Shown: one piece after another, positions 8,662 through 18,404 of the stretch
Position numbering within the stretch: position 1 is the first letter of the stretch
Layout of the letters: each line of letters begins with the position of its first letter
NCBI RefSeq assembly: GCF_005222755.1
Contig: NZ_STGD01000005.1
Span: forward strand, 186,001-250,000
DNA length: 64,000 bases
Source: Roseomonas sp. HF4
GTDB lineage: Bacteria > Pseudomonadota > Alphaproteobacteria > Acetobacterales > Acetobacteraceae
Reading direction: 5' to 3'
The notes under the pieces: model-generated
The model's input: the letters and a program-made list of their open reading frames with translations, nothing else
The model's database searches: none
What the model was told of the DNA's origin: nothing
Made by a program: the position numbers and the translations under genes

Positions 8662-10620
8662 TCAGCCGTCACGCTCGGCCTCCGGCAGCAGGGGCAGCAG
8701 GGCCTCGAGGTCACGCTCGGCGCGGCAGGCGAGATAGCGCGGCTGGCCGTTCGCGTCGGCGAGCGGGAAGGCGGTCAGGCCGATATCGGCATAGACCCTG
8801 AGCAACGAGGGCCCCACGGACCAGAAGGCCGGGTCCACCCGGGCGCGCTCGCAGATGTCGCGGAAGCGCCAGATGGCCGAGACGCGGTCCCTCTCCTCCC
8901 CGGCCGGGTCGCCGAGCGCAAGCCAGATCCCGTCCCGCTTCACGAACGCGAAGCCGGCGCGGCCGCCCTCGCCCAGCACGGCGCCATCCGCACCGCCCTC
9001 CGCGGGCGCTATGGCGCCGAAGGCCGCGAGCCTGTCGCGCAGCGCGGGCGCATAGGGCAGCACAGGCGGCAGGGCGGGCCGGAGCAGCCGCACGGCCGCG
9101 GCCAGCAGGAGCACGCCGGCGAGGCCGACCGCGAATCGAAGGAGACCCGGCACCTCCCCGGCCAGGACCAGGCCCCACCAGGACAGGTCGGCATAAACCC
9201 CCTGGTAGGCGACGCCCGCGAGCATCAAAGCGCAGATGGCCCCGGCGCCCATCAGGCCGACCGCCTCGGCCGAGAGCGGTTCGGCGCTCAGCCGGGCCCG
9301 CCGGTAGAAGGCGGGCCGCACCGTCGCCAGCAGCGCGGCCTGCAGCACGAACAGCGCGGTCAGCCACCAGGGCTCCCCGCGCAGCCAGGTGATCAGCGCG
9401 CCATTGGCCAGCAGCAGCATCGTGGCCCACCAGGCGATGGCAAGCCGGCGCACCAGCCCGTAGGCCGCGACCAGCAGCAGCGATCCCACAACGGAGGCGG
9501 CGAAGTGGCTGCCCGCCTCCTCGAACATCGCCTGGATGCCCTCGAGGTGGAGGACGCGCGCGGGCAGGGCGCCGATGAAGATGAGCGTCGCCGCTGCCAC
9601 TACGACCAGCGCCGCCATCGCCGGAACTTCGAAGGAGATGGCGACGCCGCGCTCGGGCGCGATGCGGTCCAGCAGGTGGCGGCGCTGGCTGACCTCGAAG
9701 CCGGCGAACATCACCCCGGCCAGGAACAGCGGCGCGATGTAGTAGAACAGGCGAAAGAGCAGAAGCGCGCCGACCACTTCCGGCGCCGGCAGGTAGCCCG
9801 CCAGGCCGAACAGGATCGCGCCGTCGAAGACGCCGATGCCCCCCGGCACGTTGGCCGCGATCCCGGCCGTGTAGGCCGCGACGTAGATGCCGAGGAAATG
9901 GAGGAACGTCAGCCCCTCGGCCGGCGGCAGCAGGACCCAGAAGATCAGCGCCGTCACGGCGACGTCGGCGCTGGCGAGCAGCGTCTGCGCCAGCGCCATG
10001 CGGAAGCCCGGCAGGTCGATCTGGTGGCCGAACAGCCGGAAATGCGGCACGAAGCGCGCGAGCATGATGTAGCCGCCGACGATGAACCACAGCAGCGCGC
10101 CCACCGTCTGCATCGCCCAGCGCGGCACGCCGTCGCCGAAGAAGGGCAGCACCTCCGGCTCCACCACCAGCACGAGCCCGCCCAGCGCGAAGCCGCCGAG
10201 ACCGAAGGTGAGCGAGGTGAAGGCCACGACCTTCGCGATGGCCACGGGCGGCAGGCCCCAGGCCGCATAGAAGCGGTAGCGCACGGCCGCCCCCGACACC
10301 GTCGCGAAGCCGAGGTTGTTCGCCAGCGAATAGGCAACGAAGGACGCGAGCGAGGTGCGCGCATAGGACACCGGATACCCCGCATAGACAGATCCCAGTC
10401 GGTCATAGGCCGTGAGGATCAGGTAGGCGAGCAGCGTGAAGCCGGCCGCGGCCCAGATCGCCGCGGCCGGCGTTGCATGCACCGCGCCGCGGATGTCCGC
10501 CCAGGAGAGGTTGCGGAACTCCCGCTGCACGACGAACAGCGCCGCGGCCAGCAGCAGCAGTCCGAAGAGAGTGGGCCCGTAGCGCTTCGCCAGCGCCAGG
10601 GCGCGCCCGCCCGTGGTCAC
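8662..10620 (-). CDS. MprF-like membrane protein with truncated lysyltransferase domain
   Basis: 652 residues from a GTG start that overlaps the lysS stop (GTGA). Residues 1 to about 520 are strongly hydrophobic, with roughly 12-14 membrane segments of the flippase/UPF0104 type, including [20 protein letters not shown] and [14 protein letters not shown]. The cytosolic tail (about 527-652) begins like the DUF2156 lysyl-phosphatidylglycerol synthase domain ([20 protein letters not shown]). It ends after about 126 residues, whereas family enzymes have over 300. The second GNAT half, which carries most of the aminoacyl-tRNA and lipid site, is absent, and no room remains before ugd for it in another frame. 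It may flip a lipid or have a changed role. Confidence 0.75.
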   Translation of the reverse strand: MTTGGRALALAKRYGPTLFGLLLLAAALFVVQREFRNLSWADIRGAVHATPAAAIWAAAGFTLLAYLILTAYDRLGSVYAGYPVSYARTSLASFVAYSLANNLGFATVSGAAVRYRFYAAWGLPPVAIAKVVAFTSLTFGLGGFALGGLVLVVEPEVLPFFGDGVPRWAMQTVGALLWFIVGGYIMLARFVPHFRLFGHQIDLPGFRMALAQTLLASADVAVTALIFWVLLPPAEGLTFLHFLGIYVAAYTAGIAANVPGGIGVFDGAILFGLAGYLPAPEVVGALLLFRLFYYIAPLFLAGVMFAGFEVSQRRHLLDRIAPERGVAISFEVPAMAALVVVAAATLIFIGALPARVLHLEGIQAMFEEAGSHFAASVVGSLLLVAAYGLVRRLAIAWWATMLLLANGALITWLRGEPWWLTALFVLQAALLATVRPAFYRRARLSAEPLSAEAVGLMGAGAICALMLAGVAYQGVYADLSWWGLVLAGEVPGLLRFAVGLAGVLLLAAAVRLLRPALPPVLPYAPALRDRLAAFGAIAPAEGGADGAVLGEGGRAGFAFVKRDGIWLALGDPAGEERDRVSAIWRFRDICERARVDPAFWSVGPSLLRVYADIGLTAFPLADANGQPRYLACRAERDLEALLPLLPEAERDG

Positions 10621-12242
10621 GCGGTGGGCTGCTCCGTCCGCGCCAGCGCCGTCTCGATCAGCCCGATCGTGCCGGCGATGCCGTAGAGCGCCACGAAGCC
10701 GCCGAAGCGCGGCCCTTCCTCCTGCCCCAGCAGCACCTGGTACAGCGCGTTGAACCAGCCGCGGGAGACACCCATGCGCCCGTCCTTGCCGGGTTCGAGG
10801 AAGGGCTCGCGGCGGCCGGCATCGTAGACCAGGTCCTGGATCGCGCGGGCGCGGTCCTCGGGCGGCATCGCCTCGAGGTCGGTCGCGCGGTCGCGCAGCG
10901 CGATCATCAGCGCGGTCAGCGCCTCGCGCTCCGCCTCGCTCGGCATGCGGAAGCGCTTCGTGGGCGCGACGAAGTCCCGGTAGTAGTGGACCGCGTGCTC
11001 CACCAGCCGCGCCAGCATGGGCTGCGTCGCGGGCGTCGCGCCCGGCGCGTAGCGCGCGAGGAAGCCCCAGAGGATCGCCGGGTCGTCGGCATTCACCACC
11101 GAGGCGAGGTTGAGCAGCATGGCGAAGGAGACCGGCGGCTCGGGGTCGTTCGGCGCCGCGCCGCCATGGATGTGCCACGCGGGCACCGCCGGGTCCGGTG
11201 CCACGCGCAGCCGCGCGCGATGCTGCAGGTATTCGTCCACCGCGCGCGGGATCTGGTCGAAATAGAGCCGCTTGGCACGCTGCGGCTGGTTGTACATGAA
11301 CTGGCTCAGGCTCTCGGGCGGCGCGTAGCGCAGCCATTCCTCGATGGTCAGCCCATTGCCCTTGGACTTGCTGATCTTCTGGCCCTGCTCGTCGAGGAAA
11401 TGCTCGTAGGTGAACGCCTCGGGCGGATCGGCGCCGAGCACGCGGCAGATGCCGGACGACAGCCGCACGCTGTCGATCAGGTCCTTGCCCGACATTTCGT
11501 AGTCGACGCCGAGCGCATACCAGCGCAGCGCCCAGTCCGCCTTCCACTGCGCCTTGCAGTGGCCGCCCGTGATGCGCGTGCCGTGGCGTTCGCCGGTCTC
11601 GGGGTCGCGCCACACCAGCAGGTCCTCGGCCGGGCGCACCTCCTCCATCGGCACCTGCATCACGACGCCGGTCGTCGGGTGGATGGGCAGGAAGGGCGAA
11701 TAGGTGGCGCGACGGTCGGGGCCGAGCGTCGGCAGGATCACGCCGCGCACCTCCTCGTGCTTCTCCGCCATGCGCAGCAGGGCGGCGTCGAAGCGGCCGG
11801 AACGGTAGTAGTCGCTGCTCGACGCGAATTCGTAGTCGAAGCCGAAGGCGTCCAGGAACGCCCGCAGCCGGGCGTTGTTGTGGTGCCCGAAGCTCTCATG
11901 CGTGCCGAAGGGGTCGGGGATGGCCGTGACCGGCCGGCCAAGATGCCGGGCCAGCATCTCCTTGTTCGGCACGTTGTCCGGCACCTTGCGCAGCCCGTCC
12001 ATGTCGTCGCTGAAGGCGATCAGGCGGGACGGCCGGCCGGTCAGCATCTCGAAGGCGCGCCGGACCCAGGTGGTGCGCGCCACTTCGCCGAAGGTGCCGA
12101 TATGCGGCAGGCCCGACGGGCCGTAGCCGGTCTCGAACAGCGCCGATGCCTTGCCGGACTTCGCGACGCGCGCCGCGACCTTGCGCGCCTCCTCGAAGGG
12201 CCAGGCGCGGGTGGCGGCAAGATCGGCGGGGGCGGTCGACAC
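10617..12242 (-). CDS. lysS: Lysine--tRNA ligase, class I
   Basis: 541 residues. Charges tRNA-Lys with lysine; this is the class I (archaeal-type) enzyme, often called lysK, that is normal in alphaproteobacteria. The HIGH-like motif is PSGLPHIGT (42-50) and the KMSKS-like motif is KISKS (289-293). The [16 protein letters not shown] segment and a helical anticodon-binding C-terminus fit the family. The gene overlaps the MprF-like gene by 4 nt. MprF enzymes take lysine from Lys-tRNA, so the pairing is suggestive of a donor-user relationship, as in the fused LysX of mycobacteria. Confidence 0.95.
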   Translation of the reverse strand: MSTAPADLAATRAWPFEEARKVAARVAKSGKASALFETGYGPSGLPHIGTFGEVARTTWVRRAFEMLTGRPSRLIAFSDDMDGLRKVPDNVPNKEMLARHLGRPVTAIPDPFGTHESFGHHNNARLRAFLDAFGFDYEFASSSDYYRSGRFDAALLRMAEKHEEVRGVILPTLGPDRRATYSPFLPIHPTTGVVMQVPMEEVRPAEDLLVWRDPETGERHGTRITGGHCKAQWKADWALRWYALGVDYEMSGKDLIDSVRLSSGICRVLGADPPEAFTYEHFLDEQGQKISKSKGNGLTIEEWLRYAPPESLSQFMYNQPQRAKRLYFDQIPRAVDEYLQHRARLRVAPDPAVPAWHIHGGAAPNDPEPPVSFAMLLNLASVVNADDPAILWGFLARYAPGATPATQPMLARLVEHAVHYYRDFVAPTKRFRMPSEAEREALTALMIALRDRATDLEAMPPEDRARAIQDLVYDAGRREPFLEPGKDGRMGVSRGWFNALYQVLLGQEEGPRFGGFVALYGIAGTIGLIETALARTEQPTA

Positions 12243-12432
12243 GGTCGCATACTCATCCAGACAGGCGGAGGCGCGTTATAGGTGGCCGCGCGCCCGGGCG
12301 CGATAGCCGGCCGCGCGCGCGGCCGGCACCATGCCCCGCACGGGGGGCCGCCCTTCCCCGAAGGCATTGGTTCCACGCGGCGCTTGCGCTAAGGAACCCG
12401 CCCATTCAACCGTCGAGAAGGACCTGAGGGTC

Positions 12433-13446
12433 ATGCGGGTCGGTATTGTCGGCGCCACCGGTGCGGTGGGCCGCGAGCTTGTGGACGTCCTGGGGCGCCG
12501 GGCCTTCCCGGTCACCTCGCTGAGGCTGTTTGCCTCCGCCCGCAGCGCCGGCACGAAAACGACCACGCCCTTCGGCGAGACGGAGATCGAGGAATTCTCC
12601 GACGCGAAGATGCGCGACCTCGACCTCGCCCTCCTCGCGGTCTCCGGCGACTTCGCCAAGGCCCATGCGCCCGCGATGGTCGAGGCCGGCGTCACGGTCG
12701 TCGACAATTCCTCTGCCTTCCGGCTGCAGGACGACGTGCCGCTGGTGGTGCCCGAGGTGAATGCCGGCGCGATCGGCGGCGCCAGGCTGATCGCCAACCC
12801 GAACTGCACCACCGCCATCCTGGTCGTGGCGCTCGAGCCGATCCGCCAGGCCTTCGGGCTCAGGCGCGTCATCGTCTCGACCTACCAGGCGGCCTCCGGC
12901 GCCGGGGCCGAGGGCATGGCGGAGCTGGAGCGCGAGACGCGCCGCGTGCTGGTGGACGGCACTGCCGCGCGGCACGACGTGTTCCGCTGGCCGCTCGCCT
13001 TCAACGTCATCCCGCAGATCGATGCCTTCCAGCCGAACGGCTACACGCGGGAGGAGATGAAGGTCGCCTGGGAAAGCCGGAAGATCATGGGCCTGCCCGA
13101 CCTGCCCATCTCCTGCACCGCGGTGCGCATCCCGACCATGCGCGTGCATGCCGAGGCCGTGACCATCGAGACCGAGCGCCCCGTGACGCCGGAAGCGGCG
13201 CGCGAGGTGCTGCGCCGCGCCGCCGGCGTGAAGGTGGTGGACGACCCCGAGCACGGCCTCTACCCGATGCCGATCAACGCGACCGGCCAGGACGACGTCG
13301 AGGCGGGGCGCATCCGCGCCAACCCGGTGTTCGGCGAGCGGGGGCTCGATTTCTTCCTCTGCGGCGACCAGCTGCTGAAGGGCGCGGCGCTCAACGCGGT
13401 GCAGATCGCCGAGCGGCTGCCGATGGTCGCGCGCAAGGCGGCCTGA
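12433..13446 (+). CDS. asd: Aspartate-semialdehyde dehydrogenase
   Basis: 337 residues; ATG 12433 follows GAGGG at a good distance. Reduces L-aspartyl-4-phosphate to the semialdehyde with NADPH, feeding lysine/diaminopimelate, threonine and methionine synthesis. The N-terminal GATGAVGRE nucleotide fold, the catalytic Cys125 in ANPNCTTAIL, and the distal motifs STYQAASGAG and CTAVRIPTMRVHAEAV are clear. Standard length. It is divergent from lysS across a 190-nt GC-rich spacer, the likely site of both promoters. Confidence 0.96.
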   Translation: MRVGIVGATGAVGRELVDVLGRRAFPVTSLRLFASARSAGTKTTTPFGETEIEEFSDAKMRDLDLALLAVSGDFAKAHAPAMVEAGVTVVDNSSAFRLQDDVPLVVPEVNAGAIGGARLIANPNCTTAILVVALEPIRQAFGLRRVIVSTYQAASGAGAEGMAELERETRRVLVDGTAARHDVFRWPLAFNVIPQIDAFQPNGYTREEMKVAWESRKIMGLPDLPISCTAVRIPTMRVHAEAVTIETERPVTPEAAREVLRRAAGVKVVDDPEHGLYPMPINATGQDDVEAGRIRANPVFGERGLDFFLCGDQLLKGAALNAVQIAERLPMVARKAA

Positions 13447-13792
13447 GGCCGCCCCTCCAGACCTCCCCGGCAGAGGCCGAAGGGCCTTTGCGAACCGTCA
13501 CCCGGCACCGGGCAGGGGGGCTCGGCACGCCTGTCCGGTCCGCCACGGACGTCGGCGCAAGGTGCCCGAAGCCCGTTTCCCTGGGCGTGTCGGCCTTTGG
13601 CTGAGAGAGAGGTCGCGCCTCATCACGCCCCCCCGCGGCCGACCCGCGCGCCTCCGAGGGCAATACCCGACCGGTTGGAATCGCCTGGTCGGATCGCCTG
13701 CTCCGAAAAACATATATTCTGGAGTATTTTATGCCCCACCGGACGGATCCGCCCGCGGTTCCGTCCGGTCGGGCGCTGCTCTAGGTTGCCCC
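13447..13792 (+). promoter_or_regulatory. 346-nt leader region of the helicase gene: palindrome, mini-ORF and hairpin
   Basis: The spacer holds no full gene. Near its end an unusually AT-rich patch contains the near-palindrome ATATTCTGGAGTAT (13714-13727), a possible operator. It is followed by a 17-codon open frame (13731-13784) with GGAG six nt before its ATG. A hairpin with 8-bp perfect arms (13740-13747 and 13760-13767) lies inside that frame, nine codons before the helicase ATG at 13793. Operator and leader-peptide roles are inferred. Confidence 0.4.
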
Positions 13793-16579
13793 ATGGCCTC
13801 CGCACCGCGACTCCTGCTGCCCGACGTGCCCGCGCTCGTCGCCGGCATCGGCCGCGCCGTACTGCTCTCGGCGGACGGCGAGATCGAAATCCTCGACACT
13901 GTCGCGGCTGCCCGGGCGGTGCGCGGCACGGCGCCGATGCTCGTCCATGCCCCGGCCACGGCCCGCCGCCTCGGCCTGCCGGGCTTCGAGGCGGCGCACG
14001 ACCTGCTCACCCTTCTGGCCTTCTGCCGCCCGGCCGAGCCCTGCGCGCCGACACCGCGCGGCCTGGCGCTTGCCCTCGACCTGCCGCTGCCGAAGGACGA
14101 CGAGGCCGCCGCCGCCCTGCTGCCCGAGATCGCCACGAGCCTGCTGCGCCACCTGGCCGACACCCGCGCCCTGCCCCGCAACCGCGACGCCGCGGGGCTG
14201 GCCGCGCGCATGGGGGAGGCCGGCTGGCCCTGGGCACCCTCGGTCCTCGCCGCCCTCGGTGAGCCACAGGCGAAGCCGGATGCGCGCGCCTACAAGGTCT
14301 GGCGCCGCCTGCCGGAATGGGAGGAGGGCGCCCCGCCCCCGCCGCCCTCGGCGTTTCCCGTGGAACCGGCCGAGGCTCGCCGGCGCCTGGCCGAGATCCT
14401 GGGCGCCGGCGCCGAGCAGCGCCCGCAGCAGGCCGACTACGCCTCGGCCGCCGCCGCAGCCTTCGCGCCCCGCGAATACCCGGGCGCACCCGCCCTGGTG
14501 CTGGCCGAGGCCGGCACCGGCACCGGCAAGACGCTGGGCTACGTGGCGCCCGCCAGCCTCTGGGCCGAGAAGAACGGCGCGCCGGTCTGGATCAGCACCT
14601 ACACCCGCAACCTGCAGCGCCAGATCGACCAGGAGACCGCGCGCCTGTTCCCGGACCCGGAGGAGCGCCGCCGCCGCGTGGTGCTGCGGAAGGGGCGGGA
14701 GAACTACCTCTGCCTGCTGAACCTCGACGACCTGACATCGGCTGGCCCGCCGCCCTACCTGGCGGTCGCGCTCGGCCTCGTCGCCCGCTGGGCGCTGGCG
14801 ACGCGGGACGGGGACCTGATGGGCGGCGACTTCCCGGGCTGGATCGGGGAATTGTTCGGCCCGGGCGCGGTGCTGCCGCTGGCCGACCGGCGCGGCGAAT
14901 GCATCCATTCCGCCTGCCCGCACTACAAGGCCTGCTTCGTCGAGCATTCGATCCGCCGCGCCCGGACGGCGCGGATCGTCGTCGCCAACCATGCGCTCGT
15001 CATGGTCCAGGCGGCGCTCGGCGGCGGCGAGGACGGCGCGCCGCTCCGGCTCGTGTTCGACGAGGGCCACCACCTGTTCGACGCGGCCGACAGCGCCTTC
15101 TCGGCCGACCTCACGGGCGGCGAGATGGCGGAACTCCGCCGCTGGCTGCTGGGGGCCGAGGGCGGCCGGTCCCGCGCGCGCGGCCTCCGGCGGCGCATCG
15201 AGGACCTGGCCGGCGAGCGCCCCGACCTGCTCACGCCGCTCGAGGCCGCGCTGCACGCCGCGCGCGCCCTGCCCGTGCCGGGCTGGCCCTCCCGCCTCGC
15301 GCACGACCTGCGCGCCGACCCGGACGCGACCCCCAATGCCGCCGAGGCCTATCTCCGCGCCGTGCGCGAGCAGGTCCTGGCCCGCACGCGGGATAAGGCG
15401 GAGGCCGGGCTCTACGATTCCGAATGCGACCTGTTTCCCGTCTCGGCGGCATTGCCGGGCGCGGCGGAGGCGCTCGGCCGCGCGCTCGACCGCCTCGGCG
15501 AACCGCTGAAGGCGCTGCGGGAACGTCTCGCAGCCCGGCTCGAGGAGGAGGCCGAGACCCTGGAGGTCGCCGACCGCATCCGTATCGAGGCCGCCTGCCG
15601 CGCGCTCGACCGCCGCGCGCTGATGCCTATCCAGGCGTGGCAGGGCATGCTTGCCACCCTGCAGGCGGACCCGCCGGAGCCCGGCACGCGGCCGACCTTC
15701 GTGGACTGGCTGAGCCTCGAACGCCGCGGCGGCAGCGACACCGATGCGGGCATGCACCGCCACCACCTCGACCCGACGGAGCCCTTCGCGCGGAGCGTCG
15801 CGGCGCCGGCGCACGGCGTGCTGATCACCTCCGCCACGCTGCGCGACGAGGCCGAGGCGGAGGACGAGGACCCCGAGGCCGCCTGGCGGGAGGCCGAGGC
15901 CCGCACCGGCGCCGCCCACCTGCCCAACCCTGCGATCCGCGCCGCCGTGCCCTCCCCCTTCGACTACGGGGCGCGCACGCGCTGCCTGGTCGTCACGGAT
16001 GTCGCGAAGGAGGATGCGGGCCAGGTCGCCGCCGCCTTCCAGGCGCTGTTCCTGGCGTCGGGTGGCGGCGGGCTCGGTCTTTTCACCGCCATCCGGCGGC
16101 TGCGCGACGTCCATGCCCGCATCGCCGGGCCGCTCGAGCATGCGGGCATCCCGCTCTATGCCCAGCATGTCGATGCCATGGACAACGCGACGCTGGTCGA
16201 TGTCTTCCGGGCCGAGGAACATGCCTGCCTGCTCGGCACGGATGCGATGCGCGACGGCGTGGACGTGCCGGGCAATTCGCTCCGCCTACTGGTCTTCGAC
16301 CGCGTGCCCTGGCCGCGCCCGACCATCCTGCACCGGGAGCGGCGCCTGCATCTCTCCGGTGGGCGGCCCAAGGACTACGACGACCGGGTGGCGCGCCACC
16401 GGCTGCGCCAGGCCTTCGGGCGGCTGATCCGGAGGGCCGACGACAAGGGGGTCTTCGTGCTGCTCGACCGGTCGGCGCCGTCGCGCCTGCTGCACGGGTT
16501 GCCGCCGGGGGTGCTGATCCGCCGCCTCGGCCTCACGCAGGCGGTGGCCGAGACCCGGGGCTTCCTGGCCGAGGCCTGA
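13793..16579 (+). CDS. DinG/XPD-like Fe-S ATP-dependent DNA helicase
   Basis: 928 residues. Residues 1-200 are an N-terminal region without recognised motifs. The superfamily 2 helicase core follows: Walker A GTGTGKT (241-247) and the DEGH box in VFDEGHHLFD (423-426). Motif VI is RQAFGRLIRRADDKGVFVLLDR-like near the C-terminus. Four cysteines (307, 370, 375, 381) are placed as in the XPD/DinG 4Fe-4S cluster. DinG-type enzymes unwind DNA 5' to 3', including R-loops and damaged forks. Start chosen at ATG 13793; longer in-frame starts run through the AT-rich regulatory patch. The operator-like palindrome upstream suggests regulated expression. Confidence 0.9.
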   Translation: MASAPRLLLPDVPALVAGIGRAVLLSADGEIEILDTVAAARAVRGTAPMLVHAPATARRLGLPGFEAAHDLLTLLAFCRPAEPCAPTPRGLALALDLPLPKDDEAAAALLPEIATSLLRHLADTRALPRNRDAAGLAARMGEAGWPWAPSVLAALGEPQAKPDARAYKVWRRLPEWEEGAPPPPPSAFPVEPAEARRRLAEILGAGAEQRPQQADYASAAAAAFAPREYPGAPALVLAEAGTGTGKTLGYVAPASLWAEKNGAPVWISTYTRNLQRQIDQETARLFPDPEERRRRVVLRKGRENYLCLLNLDDLTSAGPPPYLAVALGLVARWALATRDGDLMGGDFPGWIGELFGPGAVLPLADRRGECIHSACPHYKACFVEHSIRRARTARIVVANHALVMVQAALGGGEDGAPLRLVFDEGHHLFDAADSAFSADLTGGEMAELRRWLLGAEGGRSRARGLRRRIEDLAGERPDLLTPLEAALHAARALPVPGWPSRLAHDLRADPDATPNAAEAYLRAVREQVLARTRDKAEAGLYDSECDLFPVSAALPGAAEALGRALDRLGEPLKALRERLAARLEEEAETLEVADRIRIEAACRALDRRALMPIQAWQGMLATLQADPPEPGTRPTFVDWLSLERRGGSDTDAGMHRHHLDPTEPFARSVAAPAHGVLITSATLRDEAEAEDEDPEAAWREAEARTGAAHLPNPAIRAAVPSPFDYGARTRCLVVTDVAKEDAGQVAAAFQALFLASGGGGLGLFTAIRRLRDVHARIAGPLEHAGIPLYAQHVDAMDNATLVDVFRAEEHACLLGTDAMRDGVDVPGNSLRLLVFDRVPWPRPTILHRERRLHLSGGRPKDYDDRVARHRLRQAFGRLIRRADDKGVFVLLDRSAPSRLLHGLPPGVLIRRLGLTQAVAETRGFLAEA

Positions 16580-16644
16580 CCCCTTCCGTCCGGCGCCCTG
16601 CGGGAGCATTCTCTGCCCCTGAACCATGCGGGAGGAGAAGATCC

Positions 16645-17157
16645 ATGCCCATGACCCTCGACGACTTCGTAGCGCGCGCACGCACGGCGCTCAAGGACCA
16701 CCCCGGCACGGACGGCCGCCAGATGGTCTGCGACCTGGTGCGGGAAGCCCTGGCCGACCCCGCCTTCGTCGCCGCCAACATCACCGACAGGACGCCCGAG
16801 CGGCAGGTGCTCTACGAGGATCCGGAGCTCGGCTTCACCGTGCTGGCCCACGCCTATCACGACGCCAAGACCTCGGGCCCGCACGACCACGGGCCGTCCT
16901 GGGCGATCTACGGCCAGGCCGCGGGCGAGACGGTCATGACCGACTGGGAATGCCTGGCGCGACCGAGCGAAGGCACCCCGGGCAAGGCGAAGCGCATCCG
17001 CGACTATGCGATGAAGCCCGGCGACGCCTACCTGTACGAGCCCGGCATCCTGCATTCGCCGCGCCGCGACGGACCCACGCGCCTGCTGCGGATCGAGGGC
17101 ATGAACATGGACCGCGTAAAGCGCCTGCCCTACCAGCCGGTGGACGCCGCGGCCTGA
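16645..17157 (+). CDS. Cupin-like conserved protein (possible metal-dependent dioxygenase relative)
   Basis: 170 residues after a strong GGAGGAGAAG ribosome-binding site at 16631-16640. The sequence has a double-stranded beta-helix pattern with a His-x-His pair in SGPHDHGPSWAIYGQ and a later His in EPGILHSPRRDGPTRLLRIEG, the arrangement of metal ligands in cysteine-dioxygenase-like cupins. No signal peptide. Homologous bacterial proteins are mostly unassigned, so substrate and reaction are unknown. It follows the helicase gene by 65 nt on the same strand and may be co-transcribed. Confidence 0.65.
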   Translation: MPMTLDDFVARARTALKDHPGTDGRQMVCDLVREALADPAFVAANITDRTPERQVLYEDPELGFTVLAHAYHDAKTSGPHDHGPSWAIYGQAAGETVMTDWECLARPSEGTPGKAKRIRDYAMKPGDAYLYEPGILHSPRRDGPTRLLRIEGMNMDRVKRLPYQPVDAAA

Positions 17158-17314
17158 TACGGCTGGCGCTATCGCCGGACGTATCAGCGAGCAGGGTTGG
17201 TGTGGCGGCTGCGCGCGAAATCAAAGCCATAACAGCGGCCGCGCGACCGCGTGACCAGTCAGGGCGTGCGGCCGCTGGTTTGACGCGCCCCGCCCTCCAG
17301 GAAGGGCGCGGCGG

Positions 17315-18034
17315 CTACGCTGCGGCCTGGTGCTCCGCCACGCGGCGCACCTGGCGCATCACCTGCCGCGACCAGACCACCCCGTCCGGCCTGACCGGCA
17401 GCCCCGCCGCCTGCAGCGCCTGCAGCGTCCAGGTGTTGCAGGTGAAGTCGGTGTTGTAGCGCAGCCGCGAGTCGAACAGCTTGCGCCCGCGGAAGAAGCC
17501 ACCGAGCAGCGACGGGCGCCCGGCGGCGTCGCGCTCCACCTGCTGGCGCACGAAGCGCAGCATGCGCCCGAGGCCCTCCGGCGTCACCTTCACCTCGGCA
17601 AGGTCGTCAATCTCGCCGAGATCCTCGGGCCGCGCCGGCTGGCCGCTCACGGCCACGACGCCGGGTGCGTTCATCAGCGCGGCCAGCGCCTCCTCCACGC
17701 CGGGGGCGGCGGCGGTCATGAAGACCTTGGCGCCGAAGCCGAAGGTGATGCGCCCGTCGCGCGGCACGATCTCCGACCAGTCCCGCCGCGGCACGGCGTT
17801 CAGCCAGTCCTCGCGCGTCGGCGCGTCCAGCATGTGCACCGGCACGCCGATATCCGTGTGCCATTCGCGCGAGACGAGGGTGAGCGGAATGGAGCCCTGC
17901 GGCACCGGGCCGAGGTCCGAGATCGGCGCGGGGTCGGCCATGGCGCAGCCCATCGCCGGCGCGGCCAGGGATGCCGCCGCCATCCCTCGCAACAGGGTCC
18001 TCCGCGTGGCGCTGGGATGTTGCCTCGACCTCAT
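17315..18034 (-). CDS. DUF2459 family exported protein
   Basis: 239 residues. The N-terminus ATRRTLLRGMAAASLAAP is a Tat-like export signal, with Cys30 in MGCAMADP a possible lipobox variant. The mature part carries REWHTDIGVPV, DGRITFGFGAK and FTCNTWTLQALQAAGLPV, the signatures of DUF2459 proteins (seen near polyhydroxyalkanoate and urease loci; function unknown). The conserved Cys-Asn-Thr-Trp and the early His could form a papain-like pair, but that is speculative. A stem-loop without a T-run follows the stop codon. Confidence 0.78.
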   Translation of the reverse strand: MRSRQHPSATRRTLLRGMAAASLAAPAMGCAMADPAPISDLGPVPQGSIPLTLVSREWHTDIGVPVHMLDAPTREDWLNAVPRRDWSEIVPRDGRITFGFGAKVFMTAAAPGVEEALAALMNAPGVVAVSGQPARPEDLGEIDDLAEVKVTPEGLGRMLRFVRQQVERDAAGRPSLLGGFFRGRKLFDSRLRYNTDFTCNTWTLQALQAAGLPVRPDGVVWSRQVMRQVRRVAEHQAAA

Positions 18035-18404
18035 GCTGCGACCTTGGGTTCGCCACGCGGAACGCTTCGTCCGGACCGGCCAGGCCAGGCCACGCGGCCG
18101 CGCAACAGGATACCAGCATTAGAAGTGTTCGACCGCTGACATTCGCTTTTTCGTGCCCTCAGGCGCCGGGCGGCACCCTCCGGGTTCGTTGGCTTTTGTC
18201 GGATTTCGGGCGGGCCGCATTCGCGGCTTTGGCACAGTTCAAAGTCTCGCGCCGTTCGCATGGTACGCGGCGCGCGGAGATTTCGCCTGCGTGCCCGGGG
18301 GTCGCCGGGCGGCCGGCCTCCGCCGGCCCTGGCTTCGCGGCACCGACGACCGCGACCACTCGAACTGCCGGTCGGGAACTCATCCGCCGGATGCGGGCGG
18401 CGCC
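18035..18404. other. 370-nt non-coding spacer
   Basis: No convincing reading frame, tRNA or repeat. On the minus strand downstream of the enoyl-CoA hydratase gene are two short stems (one overlapping its stop codon) without a T-run. The region must also carry the promoter of the DUF2459 gene near 18040-18130, but no hexamers stand out. Confidence 0.4.

Noticed and set aside
10621..11613. N-terminal extension of the MprF-like frame into lysS
   Set aside because: It would be out of frame with, and fully overlap, the lysS coding region; the GTG at 10620 gives a normal membrane-protein start and the usual overlap.
18035..18404. Possible gene or RNA in the 370-nt spacer
   Set aside because: Only short out-of-frame stretches and weak stems; no tRNA-like fold, no good start site and no codon bias.
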